Source: Verrucomicrobiota bacterium
GTDB taxonomy: Bacteria; Verrucomicrobiota; Verrucomicrobiia; Opitutales; Opitutaceae
DNA length: 64,000 nucleotides
Assembly (NCBI GenBank): GCA_016721945.1
Contig: JADKHC010000021.1
Coordinates: 1-64,000, forward strand
Direction: 5' to 3'
Shown: positions 42,241 through 51,392 of the stretch, one piece after another
Layout: every line of letters begins with the position of its first letter
Position numbering within the stretch: the first letter of the stretch is position 1
Notes under the pieces: model-generated
The model's database searches: none
Seen by the model: the letters and a program-made list of their open reading frames with translations, nothing else
Told to the model about the DNA's origin: nothing
Translations under genes and position numbers: made by a program

Positions 42241-43659
42241 ATGACTCCTTCTTCAATAAGTTCTATATCACAGCCCTTGTTTGATAGAGTTTCCGGTTTC
42301 CTAAAGAAACTGTTGCGCAAGGAAGCTGCAGCGAGCACGGCTTTAACCCCATGGAATCGTATTCTGCTGAATTTCGGCGCTTCATTGCTCGGACGCGCGG
42401 TAGCCATCGTTTGTAACTTAATTTCTATACCGTTTGGGATGCATTTTTTAGGTGTGGAGGTATATGGTATTTGGGCAACCCTTACTGGAGGAATCACCTT
42501 GCTTTCTTTCTTGGATCTAGGCCTAGGAATTGGCTTACAAAATCGCCTATCTGCACTGATAGGCTCCGAAAGCCGCCACGAAATCGCTAGTTGTGTGCGC
42601 TCGTCGATTGTTCTCTCGGCTTCGCTGGCTGTCCTTTTTTCCTTGGTTCTACTTTCCCTCATTTGGCTAACCCCAATAGTGCCATTCATATTTAATAACG
42701 AGTCGTTTAGTTCTATCCAGCTTAAGCCTTGCCTATCCCTTTTAGTGATATCTGTAGTAACAGCTTTACCATTAAATCTATTCCCGCGAATCGCTCTTGG
42801 GCTTCAACATGGTTGGCTAATAGCAGCAGGTAATGCTCTTACGGCGATTCTTACACTTGCCACAATTTACATAGCGAGTCGCCTTCATGCAAATCTCCCA
42901 ACTTACATTGGAATCACGATTCTCGCTCCTTTAGTTTCTAATTTCGTACTGATTCTGATTCTGCGGCATCTTGAGCCTTCAGTCTTACATGTGTGTGGAG
43001 CTGTTTCATTCAAAGACGGGTATGCTTCGCTTAAAAAGGGAGCCCACTATGTACTCCCGCAAATATCAGGTGCTATTCTGACCCAAGCACCAACTGCACT
43101 TCTTGGAACGTTAGGTGCCCCATCAGCTGCTGCGTTATTCAATGTTCTCTCGCGCCTATCCAGCCCGTTTTCGCAAATACAGCAGATGCTTTTGCTCCAG
43201 ACTTGGCCGTCTCTTACAGAAGCAATATACAGAAAAGATCTAAAGTGGTTACTCAAAACCGTGCGAACCCTCCTTCGCACCGTAGTGGCTTCAAGCTTCA
43301 TTAGTAGTTTGGTTCTGTTTTTTGCTTCCGTAAGTATACCCAGACTAATTTCGCCGGACCACAGTCTTGTGCTGCCAAAAAGCACAGCCGTCGCTTTTGC
43401 TGCGTTTACTTTTCTGTTTATGATAACGCAATCACTCGCTTTCATAAATAATAGTTTAGAGGCTACTAAAAGCCAAAATCTGCTAGCTTTTATTAATATA
43501 GTCTTCGTTATTTTTGTACTACCGAAGTGCGCTACGCTTGATGTGATAGCTGTTTTCCTTGGGCTAAGCGGACTGGCGTTGGTCTTCGCATTACCTGCGC
43601 TTCTCATTGAGCTCCGATTGGTCCTAAAACACTTCAGAGTAAAACATCAACTAGCGTGA
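42241..43659 (+). CDS. Wzx-type polysaccharide flippase (MATE/MOP superfamily), first of two
   Basis: The 472-aa protein has about twelve hydrophobic helices. Early signatures typical of Wzx are NRILLNFGASLLGRAVAIVC and FGMHFLGVEVYGIWATLTG, followed by LDLGLGIGLQNRLSALIG. It would flip undecaprenyl-linked repeat units to the periplasm. The codons are markedly richer in A and T than in the genes before 41 kb, which suggests recent acquisition of this part of the locus. It overlaps the next gene by 4 bp. Confidence 0.9.
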   Translation: MTPSSISSISQPLFDRVSGFLKKLLRKEAAASTALTPWNRILLNFGASLLGRAVAIVCNLISIPFGMHFLGVEVYGIWATLTGGITLLSFLDLGLGIGLQNRLSALIGSESRHEIASCVRSSIVLSASLAVLFSLVLLSLIWLTPIVPFIFNNESFSSIQLKPCLSLLVISVVTALPLNLFPRIALGLQHGWLIAAGNALTAILTLATIYIASRLHANLPTYIGITILAPLVSNFVLILILRHLEPSVLHVCGAVSFKDGYASLKKGAHYVLPQISGAILTQAPTALLGTLGAPSAAALFNVLSRLSSPFSQIQQMLLLQTWPSLTEAIYRKDLKWLLKTVRTLLRTVVASSFISSLVLFFASVSIPRLISPDHSLVLPKSTAVAFAAFTFLFMITQSLAFINNSLEATKSQNLLAFINIVFVIFVLPKCATLDVIAVFLGLSGLALVFALPALLIELRLVLKHFRVKHQLA

Positions 43660-44936
43660 ACCCCTTAAGGTCAGTGGTGCTTACAGCCTTCCTTGCAACC
43701 CCAACAATCGTGGGGTTGGTCGGTTTGTGGAGTGGTGCGATGCTTCTTCCGTGCGGAACTCTTGAGATTCGTATCTATCTCACAATATTAGCATTAGCTG
43801 TGTTCGTTGCCTACTTTATCGGGACGATATTCTCCAAAGCCGCTACCGTGATCGGGGGTACTAGCAGCGAGCATAGCGATCAGTCGTCGCCAAATTCAAT
43901 CATTCTGGTTTTGTCTTTGATTTGCGTCATTTTGTTCATTGTTCGGCTGGGATACTTCATTAAGTCGGGAGGTGCCGCACTCTACACATCAAGTGATGCG
44001 CTTGGAGAAGCGCGTTTACAACTACTCGAAGAAGCCGGCGTTTCGGGCCCTATTGGCAGAGTCTATACTCTGTTTTCTTGGGCCCAATTTGTATTGCCGG
44101 TTGGAGTCGTGCTATATTGGAACCAACTCACGAAACCGATGAAGCTTTTGGCTGCCTTTTCATCACTGCTTTGGCCGCTACTAGCAGTGTTGAGTCTTGG
44201 TCGTCTGAATGTTTTTATCGTGGCATATATCTTCCTGGTATTTCCGTTAAACTCAGGAAGCGTTTCCGTGTTCCGAATGCGCCCCATTATTACCAGGTTA
44301 TCAATTGTTGCATTTTTAGTCGTCGGACTGTTTGTTGCTGGTGCCATACGAGAATTTTCAGGTGATACAAGGCAGGATCGGATAGCTATTAAGCAAAATG
44401 CATATGAGAAATTTGATAGTAATCTTGTCGCAATCATTCATTTCATACCTTTGGAGGCAGCGCGTCTTGGAGCCGCTCAGCTGCTCGATTATTCTTTGTC
44501 ACCTTGGTATTATGGCGCTACCATGCTTTCAAAATCCAGGCGCGTTACTCCGTTTACGCGTAGCTTCTATTTCCTGAGTTGGCCTGCTGTCGCTCTCGGC
44601 CAATATCCGGAAATTGCGGTGCGCCGAGAAGCTGAATTTCGCATTCGGGAGTCAAGAGGTGTTCCTTTAACAACATGGACAACGTCTATTTATGATTATG
44701 TTGCTGATTTCGGTATGATCTTCGGAAGTGTCTTCCAGATTATGATTGGTTTTCTTGCAGGTGTTTTCTCGAACCGTACTGATTCGGGGCTATTTCGATC
44801 ATCATTTTCGTGCTGTCTCGAACTTGCGGTTTTTTCGTTACCAACTTTCAGTATATTTATTATAACACCGATTGAGGCGACTATTTATATCTCAATAATT
44901 TACATTATTACGCGCATTTGCCGCAGAAATCACTAA
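43656..44936 (+). CDS. Wzy-like polysaccharide polymerase (multi-spanning membrane protein)
   Basis: The 426-aa protein has about ten or more hydrophobic helices and a large extracytoplasmic loop between roughly residues 240 and 350, containing SFYFLSWPAVALGQYP. This pattern and its position after wzx fit an oligosaccharide-repeat polymerase of the O-antigen polymerase type. Wzy proteins share little sequence, so the call rests on topology and context. The GTG start at 43656 overlaps the flippase stop (GTGA). It is AT-rich like its neighbours. Confidence 0.75.
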   Translation: MNPLRSVVLTAFLATPTIVGLVGLWSGAMLLPCGTLEIRIYLTILALAVFVAYFIGTIFSKAATVIGGTSSEHSDQSSPNSIILVLSLICVILFIVRLGYFIKSGGAALYTSSDALGEARLQLLEEAGVSGPIGRVYTLFSWAQFVLPVGVVLYWNQLTKPMKLLAAFSSLLWPLLAVLSLGRLNVFIVAYIFLVFPLNSGSVSVFRMRPIITRLSIVAFLVVGLFVAGAIREFSGDTRQDRIAIKQNAYEKFDSNLVAIIHFIPLEAARLGAAQLLDYSLSPWYYGATMLSKSRRVTPFTRSFYFLSWPAVALGQYPEIAVRREAEFRIRESRGVPLTTWTTSIYDYVADFGMIFGSVFQIMIGFLAGVFSNRTDSGLFRSSFSCCLELAVFSLPTFSIFIITPIEATIYISIIYIITRICRRNH

Positions 44937-44938
44937 AA

Positions 44939-45757
44939 ATGTCATTTTGTATTGTAGTCCCTACGCTCAACCAGGGCCCCTTTCTCTCAGAAGCATTAAA
45001 CTGTCTCTCTAGGCAGGGTGATGTATTATCTCAAATTATTATTTATGATGCGGGCTCAACTGATGAGACACCGCAAATCATACAGAAGTACTTAGCAAGT
45101 GAACCTAGAGCGGTAGCACACACACGGGCGGACAGTGGACAATCTGATGCACTCAATAAGGGTTTTAAGCAATCTACCGGGAGCTATCTTGGTTATTTGA
45201 ATTCCGACGACATTCTTAATAACGATGCCCTAGCGAAAGCCTTCGCGATCTTTAGCAGTCATCCTTCAATAGATATAGTTACAGGTTCGCGTTCTTTCAT
45301 TGGTCCTGCAGGGCGTAAGATCCTATCGTTAAAGCCATTTCCGTTGGCTCATCTAGAAAAGCCATGGACCACCGGCTTCTTTCAAGAAGCCACGTTCTGG
45401 CGGCGCTCAGCCTATGAACGTGCAGGTGGTTTCATAGATACTGAACTACGTTTTGCAATGGATGTAGACCTTTGGGTGCGAATGCGCCAAAACGGTTCGC
45501 GTGTTTACCGTGATCCAACGATACTTGGATTTTTCCGTCTTCATGGTTCATCGAAATCGATAACTAAGGCAAATACAGATGCGCGTAGGGAGATTGCACA
45601 AATTTCAAACCAAAATAAGTTTGGTTTTGAAGATTATACTGCCATTTCTTCAGCTAATTGGCGCTCAATACAATCCGAAATTGGTTTTATTCGGACGTTG
45701 ATCCTGCGAAAGAAAATAGGCTTGGTGCATAAACCGTCGGTATTTCGGCGTTTTTGA
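44939..45757 (+). CDS. family 2 glycosyltransferase
   Basis: The 272-aa GT-A enzyme starts SFCIVVPTLNQGPFLSEAL, with IIYDAGSTDETPQI, LGYLNSDDILNNDAL (NSDD as the DXD-type metal site) and FFQEATFWRRSAYERAGGFI. It is cytoplasmic, without membrane helices. It adds one sugar to the growing lipid-linked repeat unit. The ATG at 44939 follows the Wzy stop by 2 bp. The donor sugar is unknown. Confidence 0.9.
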   Translation: MSFCIVVPTLNQGPFLSEALNCLSRQGDVLSQIIIYDAGSTDETPQIIQKYLASEPRAVAHTRADSGQSDALNKGFKQSTGSYLGYLNSDDILNNDALAKAFAIFSSHPSIDIVTGSRSFIGPAGRKILSLKPFPLAHLEKPWTTGFFQEATFWRRSAYERAGGFIDTELRFAMDVDLWVRMRQNGSRVYRDPTILGFFRLHGSSKSITKANTDARREIAQISNQNKFGFEDYTAISSANWRSIQSEIGFIRTLILRKKIGLVHKPSVFRRF

Positions 45758-46047
45758 GGATGCAGTACAGAAGTGTTTAAGGGCGAACCTTTCAGTTAGG
45801 TGGGGGCGTCTCAGAAACATCCATGCAATTATAGACTATAGGTTTAGATCTAGGATTTGACAATCGACCATTACGTATAAGGTGTAGCAGTCGAAATATT
45901 CACGATCTGATTGGATGAATTCGCGAAGCATTGATTTTTTGGGTTACAGCTCGAACAAAGTAGGCAACTGGCAATCCCCTGTTGTTTGACCGCATTTCTA
46001 CTCATGACGCAAAACTTAATTATGAGGTTCTTAAACGGGAATAATTT
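45758..46047. other. AT-rich spacer without a supported gene
   Basis: The 290 bp between two glycosyltransferase genes show no convincing frame, hairpin or promoter pair. The gap may mark a junction between separately acquired blocks. Confidence 0.5.
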
Positions 46048-46995
46048 GTGATATTTATTATTATACCAGTTCGGAATAGGTGTTCAAAAACATTAGAATG
46101 CCTGCGGGCCATTTCCACTGCACTTGATGCCTATTCTCATAGGATTGTCGTTATTGACGACGGCTCTACGGATCAGACGGCGGAAATGATCCGTAGTACT
46201 TTCCCAGAGGTTAAGATTATAACGGGCGACGGAAATCTTTGGTGGGGTGGGGCGGTTTATCTTGGCATAGAGTACGCGGTCAAAAACTTGGCCGATCAGA
46301 TCGTTCTCTTGAATGACGATTGCCGTCCCACGCCCGAAGCATGGCGTTCCATGATCGACAATTCTAGCCGGGAGACTGAAGCGGTGTTCTTGGCAGATAT
46401 ACATAGTAATCATCAACCCCCAGTTCGCCTCAATTCTACATTAGTATACAAGAAGAACGACTCCAAATCTGATCTTGATGAATTAAGTAATGCAACTGGG
46501 CAGTTCGTGATTTTTACTGCTTTTACGGTAAAACAATTTGGCTTACCTGGAAAGAAATATTGCCCACACTATTATGATGGAGTTATGTTCCCATTTTGGA
46601 AACGACAGGGAGCGAAAATCTATAGAGTTAACGGGGCTCGGGCTACCTGTGAGTGGGAGGCGATGCGCGCACTTGAGCCCTATGATCGACTCCTTATCTC
46701 GCCGTCCAGTCTAATCTCGTATTTTTGGTTTTGTCTTTTCCATCAGAAAAGCCGTTATAAAATGACTACAAGGGTATCGCAGATGTGCACTCGTCACGGA
46801 CTATTTAAAGGCGCAGTGTTTGCCGTGGTTCGGTATACAATTTTTGGCTTTTCATCCATGCAGTCCTATGTGATTCGACTGGCAGGCTCTGGCGAATCGG
46901 AATTTAGAAGACGCATTGAACTGTTATCGGACCATTCACTGCGTAAGGCAGTGCTATCAGAGCTCAGGCCGGGGACCCCAGTAACATTCTCATGA
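46048..46995 (+). CDS. family 2 glycosyltransferase (rhamnosyltransferase-like)
   Basis: The 315-aa protein opens FIIIPVRNRCSKTLECLRAI, followed by VVIDDGSTDQTAEMI, GNLWWGGAVYLGIEY and IVLLNDDCRPTPEAW (NDD as metal site). The WWGG motif is typical of the dTDP-rhamnosyl and related GT2 subgroup. It starts with GTG at 46048. A downstream hydrophobic stretch (LISYFWFCLF) may attach it to the membrane. It overlaps the following pyruvyltransferase gene by 4 bp, so they are coupled. Confidence 0.88.
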   Translation: MIFIIIPVRNRCSKTLECLRAISTALDAYSHRIVVIDDGSTDQTAEMIRSTFPEVKIITGDGNLWWGGAVYLGIEYAVKNLADQIVLLNDDCRPTPEAWRSMIDNSSRETEAVFLADIHSNHQPPVRLNSTLVYKKNDSKSDLDELSNATGQFVIFTAFTVKQFGLPGKKYCPHYYDGVMFPFWKRQGAKIYRVNGARATCEWEAMRALEPYDRLLISPSSLISYFWFCLFHQKSRYKMTTRVSQMCTRHGLFKGAVFAVVRYTIFGFSSMQSYVIRLAGSGESEFRRRIELLSDHSLRKAVLSELRPGTPVTFS

Positions 46996-48170
46996 GCAGC
47001 ATTCTGATTTCGAATGTCTACAGTACCCGAAATAAGGGAGACCAGGCACTGTTTGAAAGTTTATTGGATATTTGCGGGCCTCGGCATGTTCATGCTGTGG
47101 CTGCAGCCGATTACTCTGAGGTAAGTAAATCGTATCCAGGTGTTCGGGTGATACGATTGCCGTGGGAATCGAGATCGAAAAATCGGTTCAAAAAGCGGTT
47201 TAATAATCTGTTGGGTCTTTTGCTTTTCTGTTTAGATATACTGCTAATAAGGGGAAGATTTACTGAGTTAGGCTGCGCATTTCGCCGTTCGAAGTTGGTT
47301 GTCGCATGTGCTGGTGGTTATTTGGAAGACACCTCGGTTTCCTATTATGGAATGTTGGTGCAGATTTGGGCAGCCGTATTTCTTCGTAAGCAAATTCTTC
47401 TGGCTCCGCAGAGTATTGGACCGTTTAGGAAAAAGTGGAACCAGCGACTATGTTCATCCATTATCGGCCGGGCCACTTCAATTTATATCCGCGAGAATTT
47501 GTCCCTTTCATTCCTGTCGGATACCGCCAAGGAAAAGGCTGTCTTTAGTCCCGATCTGGTGCTCGCGAACGTCAACTACAGCCGTCCTCGACTGAGGGAG
47601 GCGACGCAGCCGCGGCCTGTTGTTGGGATTACGCTAGTTGATGCTGTGTATTATCTCGGTCGAGATGCGGCAACGGAGTACATTCGAAAGATTGTATGCG
47701 TCTTAGATGAATTGGAAACACGCGGGGTTGATGTCGAAATTGTGACACAAACTATTGGGTTTGCTGGCGGTACTTCCGACGAGGACATGATTGATGATGT
47801 TCTCAGGGCCCGTCAGGTGGTGCGGCGGAAAATGGTTCCAGACATTGCGTCGTACCTAGAAATCATCTCTGGCTATGATGCTTTCTGCGGGAGTAGGCTG
47901 CATAGCTGCCTGTTCGCGCTCAAGCGCCGTGTTCCAGCAGTGTGTCTGTCATATCAACCCAAAGCTCAAGGTATCTATGAGAATTTGCAGTTGAGTGAGT
48001 TTGTTCAATCCATCGAAACGTTTAATCCCGCCCATGTGTCTGATCAATTGGTTAGACTTTGCACGGATCCAGTTTTCTCAGCTAGCATTCAGGCACGTCT
48101 GGACGCTGCAATCGTGAAAGTGGAAGAGTGCGGACGGCAGTTTGTAGAAGACGTACGACGTCGTCGGTAG
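46992..48170 (+). CDS. polysaccharide pyruvyl transferase family protein (CsaB/WcaK-like)
   Basis: The 392-aa protein begins ILISNVYSTRNKGDQALFESL, where NxGDxA is the family hallmark. It continues with VVACAGGYLED, LLAPQSIGPFRKK, IYIRENLSLSFL and the late SGYDAFCGSRLHSCLFALKRRVPAVCLSYQPK. It would add a pyruvate ketal to a sugar of the polymer, giving negative charge, using phosphoenolpyruvate. The family also contains proteins of other function, so the reaction is inferred from family. It overlaps the preceding GT2 gene by 4 bp. Confidence 0.88.
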   Translation: MSSILISNVYSTRNKGDQALFESLLDICGPRHVHAVAAADYSEVSKSYPGVRVIRLPWESRSKNRFKKRFNNLLGLLLFCLDILLIRGRFTELGCAFRRSKLVVACAGGYLEDTSVSYYGMLVQIWAAVFLRKQILLAPQSIGPFRKKWNQRLCSSIIGRATSIYIRENLSLSFLSDTAKEKAVFSPDLVLANVNYSRPRLREATQPRPVVGITLVDAVYYLGRDAATEYIRKIVCVLDELETRGVDVEIVTQTIGFAGGTSDEDMIDDVLRARQVVRRKMVPDIASYLEIISGYDAFCGSRLHSCLFALKRRVPAVCLSYQPKAQGIYENLQLSEFVQSIETFNPAHVSDQLVRLCTDPVFSASIQARLDAAIVKVEECGRQFVEDVRRRR

Positions 48171-48192
48171 TCACTGTTTTAACTTAAAATAC

Positions 48193-49422
48193 ATGCTTCG
48201 TATTCTATTCATAAACGATTATGCCTCGGTGCGCGGCGGAGCAGATCAGGTTGCTATTACAGAAGCAGCGAGCTTGGCTGCAGTAGGCCACTGCGTCAGA
48301 TTTGTTTGTAGCATGCCGGGTGTAATTGACGACCGGCTATTAGTAGCCGGGGTCGAGGTATGCAGTCCACCCACACAAGGCGGGGGCGGATTGAGGGTGA
48401 GTCCGTTGCAAGGGTTGTGGAACAAGAGTATAGCGAAGTGGCTGCGTGGAATTCTCGAAGATCAAAGCCGTAAGCCGGATATTGTTCATGTGCATGGCTG
48501 GACCAAGGGCTTTAGTCCGTCATTCTTTACGGTTCTTCGCCAGGCCAAAATTCCCTATGTAGTAACGCTTCATGACTATGTCATGGCCTGTCCCAATGGG
48601 GCATTTTATGATTTTGGTGGCAGTATGATTTGCCATCGACGGCCGCTAGGTATCAGTTGTCTAACCTGCAATTGTGATCGAATTGGCCGGAAGGAAAAGC
48701 TCTGGCGGGTAACTCGCCAATACCTAGCAAAATATACTGCACAAATCCCTTCCTGTTTGCCGCACGTGATCAACGTTTCTCGGTTCAGCCAGCGAATACT
48801 TTCGGAATTCGTTTCGCCGGTTACTGAGATGTGCGTATTGGGCAATCCAATTGGTGTTGAGAAACGCCCGCGCTTGCCTGCGCCTAAGGAAGGATCGTTC
48901 TGTTTTGTCGGTCGTTTTACAAAGGAAAAAGGAGTTGAGGCACTCGCGAGGGCGAGTGCGATTGCTAATGTAAAGGTACGGTACGTTGGTGCCGGAGAGA
49001 GTGAGCAGCTTATACGTAATCTTTCACCCTCCGCCGAAATTGTGGGATGGAAGTCACCGTCTGAGGTTCATGATATTATGCGGCAATCAACGGCTGTTGT
49101 TTTCCCGAGTTCATGGTACGAATGTCAGCCGCTGGTTCCTCTTGAGGCTGCGGCTTTAGGTGTTCAGTCCATTGTTTCGGATATTTGCGCTGCAGTGGAG
49201 TCGGTTAGGGATGGGGAGACGGGCTTTCACTTTGTTGATGGTTCGATCGAGAGTCTCGCCGCTAAGCTAACCGCAGCTATACAGCCGGGTATTGCGGATA
49301 TACATGGTGCTGCTGCGTATGCAAATTACTGGAGTCAGCCTTCGGATCCTGAATCACATGCTGTAAAACTTCTTCAGGTCTATCGTAATATGTTATGTGT
49401 GAAACCTGCTGGGGTAAGTTGA
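48193..49422 (+). CDS. family 4 glycosyltransferase with Cys motif (paralogue of the 58267-59538 gene)
   Basis: The 409-aa GT-B enzyme starts RILFINDYASVRGGADQVAI. Its donor domain has FCFVGRFTKEKGVEALARA and a nucleotide-sugar site ending LVPLEAAALGVQSIVSD (E-x7-E region). A cysteine/histidine segment near residue 155 reads MICHRRPLGISCLTCNCDRIG. It occurs in nearly the same form in the gene at the other end of the locus and could bind zinc. It probably adds one sugar of the repeat unit in the cytoplasm; the donor is unknown. Confidence 0.9.
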   Translation: MLRILFINDYASVRGGADQVAITEAASLAAVGHCVRFVCSMPGVIDDRLLVAGVEVCSPPTQGGGGLRVSPLQGLWNKSIAKWLRGILEDQSRKPDIVHVHGWTKGFSPSFFTVLRQAKIPYVVTLHDYVMACPNGAFYDFGGSMICHRRPLGISCLTCNCDRIGRKEKLWRVTRQYLAKYTAQIPSCLPHVINVSRFSQRILSEFVSPVTEMCVLGNPIGVEKRPRLPAPKEGSFCFVGRFTKEKGVEALARASAIANVKVRYVGAGESEQLIRNLSPSAEIVGWKSPSEVHDIMRQSTAVVFPSSWYECQPLVPLEAAALGVQSIVSDICAAVESVRDGETGFHFVDGSIESLAAKLTAAIQPGIADIHGAAAYANYWSQPSDPESHAVKLLQVYRNMLCVKPAGVS

Positions 49423-49610
49423 ATCCTATATAGACTAGGCCTAGTGATATCATAATTCTGTCACTAATCGTCGTTGTTTTATTACCCCATTGATTGGAGG
49501 CCACGTAGCTTGCTTTGTGGCTTCTTTACCTTCGATTTCCTTGCGCCGTATGTAATAGCAGCTCTGAAGTTTTCAAGTGTTATATGTTGGCGACTTAGTA
49601 TAAGTATAAA

Positions 49611-51299
49611 ATGAAAATATTATTTAAGATCATTTCGGCATTCATGTTTATGGTAGGCATTGTAAGCCCGGCGTTGTATGCTGCGGATATCAAAGTGTCG
49701 GGCTATGGAGCGGTGGCAGGAGATGGGAGGGATGACTCCATTGCCATTCAGGCGGCAATAAAGGCGGCCATTAACAAACCGGACAGTGTTGTTTTATTTG
49801 ATCCAGGGATTTATGATATTGCGGCGATTCAGGGATCCAATCGCGCTTTGGAAGTCGCAGGGGCTTCGAACCTAAAAATCAACGGTGCCGGGGCGACATT
49901 GCGTGTCCATTCCGTAAGCAATGGGATAATCATCAGAGATTCGACTAACATTAGTCTTGAGAATTTGTCTTTCGAATGGTCTTCGCTTCCGTTTTCGCAA
50001 GCACGTGTCGTTTCGGTCGAGAATAATGACCTTATTGTGTCAATAGTCGGTGGAACAACTCCGAGTACAGCAGGAACTCCTGTGACGAGTCTGTTTTTGT
50101 ACGATGAGGTCAAACGCAGACCCGCAGCGGGCGGTAATGATTGGTATGTTGGAGGTACGTTCACAGGACAAGGCGGCGGTAAGGCCCGTCTGTCGGGCTT
50201 CCCAAGCTATCTCTCGCGGGTAGGAGTCGGTGCCTCACTCTTGATTCGTTTCCAAACCTATGGAGCAAATGCGATTGTCTGTTTCAACAACCGCCAGCTT
50301 ACGTTTACCCGGGTGTCGGTACACTCTGCGCCTGGAATGGCCGCAGCATTGAGCGGGTGTGAAGATGTACAATTTTCCTACTTTCGTGTGTTACCGCGTA
50401 TCGATGCGCCACAATGGATCTCGACCAATGCCGACGGGATACACGCTACAGATTGCCGCGGTAACTTCAGTGTTTCCAACAGTGTTTTCAAAGCTTTAGG
50501 GGATGACGCTATAAATATAGGTGGTCTAATGCTGTTGTCTCAAAAAGGAACGACAGCCAGAGAAGTCGTCCTGCATCACGGCAGAGCCCAAGGAATCGGG
50601 GTTTCGCCGCCGAGGGTCGGCGATCTCCTGAAATTTTCATCTATAAATGAACCCTATAAGGTAGTGTTCTCAGCTAGTGTCGTAACGTCACTGGCAACCG
50701 GCCTTCCTGTGCAGCAAACAGTCACGCTGGATGCGGATGTGCCGGTTGCCCTGCAATCACAAGCCGTCGTATTCAATTCATCGGCGCGACCCGTGATTAA
50801 TCTTTCACGTATTTCAATTGAACGTAATCGTGCTCGCGGATTTTGGCTTCAGGGAATAAGCGGCGATGTAAAAGATTGTACCGTGTCTGGATCTTCCGGC
50901 CCTGCCGTCGAATTACGGTCAGATGTATATGATTCGTGGGAAGGGCCCGCACCAACTGCTGTTCGCTTTGATAATTGCAGTTTCGGGGATTGCAATTACG
51001 GCCCAGGTAAATCGGTCGCGCTGATCAATAGTTATGCTTTGGATAGTACCGGCTCGATTTCCGCTATACGAGCTATCGACACCATCGCTTTTTCTCATTG
51101 CGAGTTTATTGCGGATGGCCAGCTATTGTCGTTTAAGTCGACGCGTTCCGTCACCATAGCGAATAGTAAATATTCCAGTAAGACGGCAACTCCGGTGGTG
51201 GCCGATGATACCACCATGCTCCTCGAATCAACCAATAATGTGCCTGGTGCCGGTTTCAAACTTGTTTCACCGATCGCTCCAACTATATCGATTAAGTAG
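49611..51299 (+). CDS. secreted right-handed parallel beta-helix protein (pectate-lyase superfamily)
   Basis: The 562-aa protein has a signal peptide (IISAFMFMVGIVSPALYA) and then KVSGYGAVAGDGRDDSIAIQ, the classic opening of the pectate-lyase-3 and polygalacturonase beta-helix group. Repeating short strands follow, for example NISLENLSFEW, VQFSYFRVL, NADGIHATDCRGNFSVSNS and DDAINIG. It may be a polysaccharide lyase, hydrolase or epimerase that trims the polymer in the periplasm or outside; no catalytic residues can be assigned safely. It lies in the middle of the polysaccharide locus. Confidence 0.82.
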   Translation: MKILFKIISAFMFMVGIVSPALYAADIKVSGYGAVAGDGRDDSIAIQAAIKAAINKPDSVVLFDPGIYDIAAIQGSNRALEVAGASNLKINGAGATLRVHSVSNGIIIRDSTNISLENLSFEWSSLPFSQARVVSVENNDLIVSIVGGTTPSTAGTPVTSLFLYDEVKRRPAAGGNDWYVGGTFTGQGGGKARLSGFPSYLSRVGVGASLLIRFQTYGANAIVCFNNRQLTFTRVSVHSAPGMAAALSGCEDVQFSYFRVLPRIDAPQWISTNADGIHATDCRGNFSVSNSVFKALGDDAINIGGLMLLSQKGTTAREVVLHHGRAQGIGVSPPRVGDLLKFSSINEPYKVVFSASVVTSLATGLPVQQTVTLDADVPVALQSQAVVFNSSARPVINLSRISIERNRARGFWLQGISGDVKDCTVSGSSGPAVELRSDVYDSWEGPAPTAVRFDNCSFGDCNYGPGKSVALINSYALDSTGSISAIRAIDTIAFSHCEFIADGQLLSFKSTRSVTIANSKYSSKTATPVVADDTTMLLESTNNVPGAGFKLVSPIAPTISIK

Positions 51300-51392
51300 G
51301 GCCACCACTGGTTAATGGGGGAGAGCCCAAGCGGCGGCTCATGTCGAATAGTTTGTGTATATAAAGGCAGAATAATAATCAAAACTTTGAGT

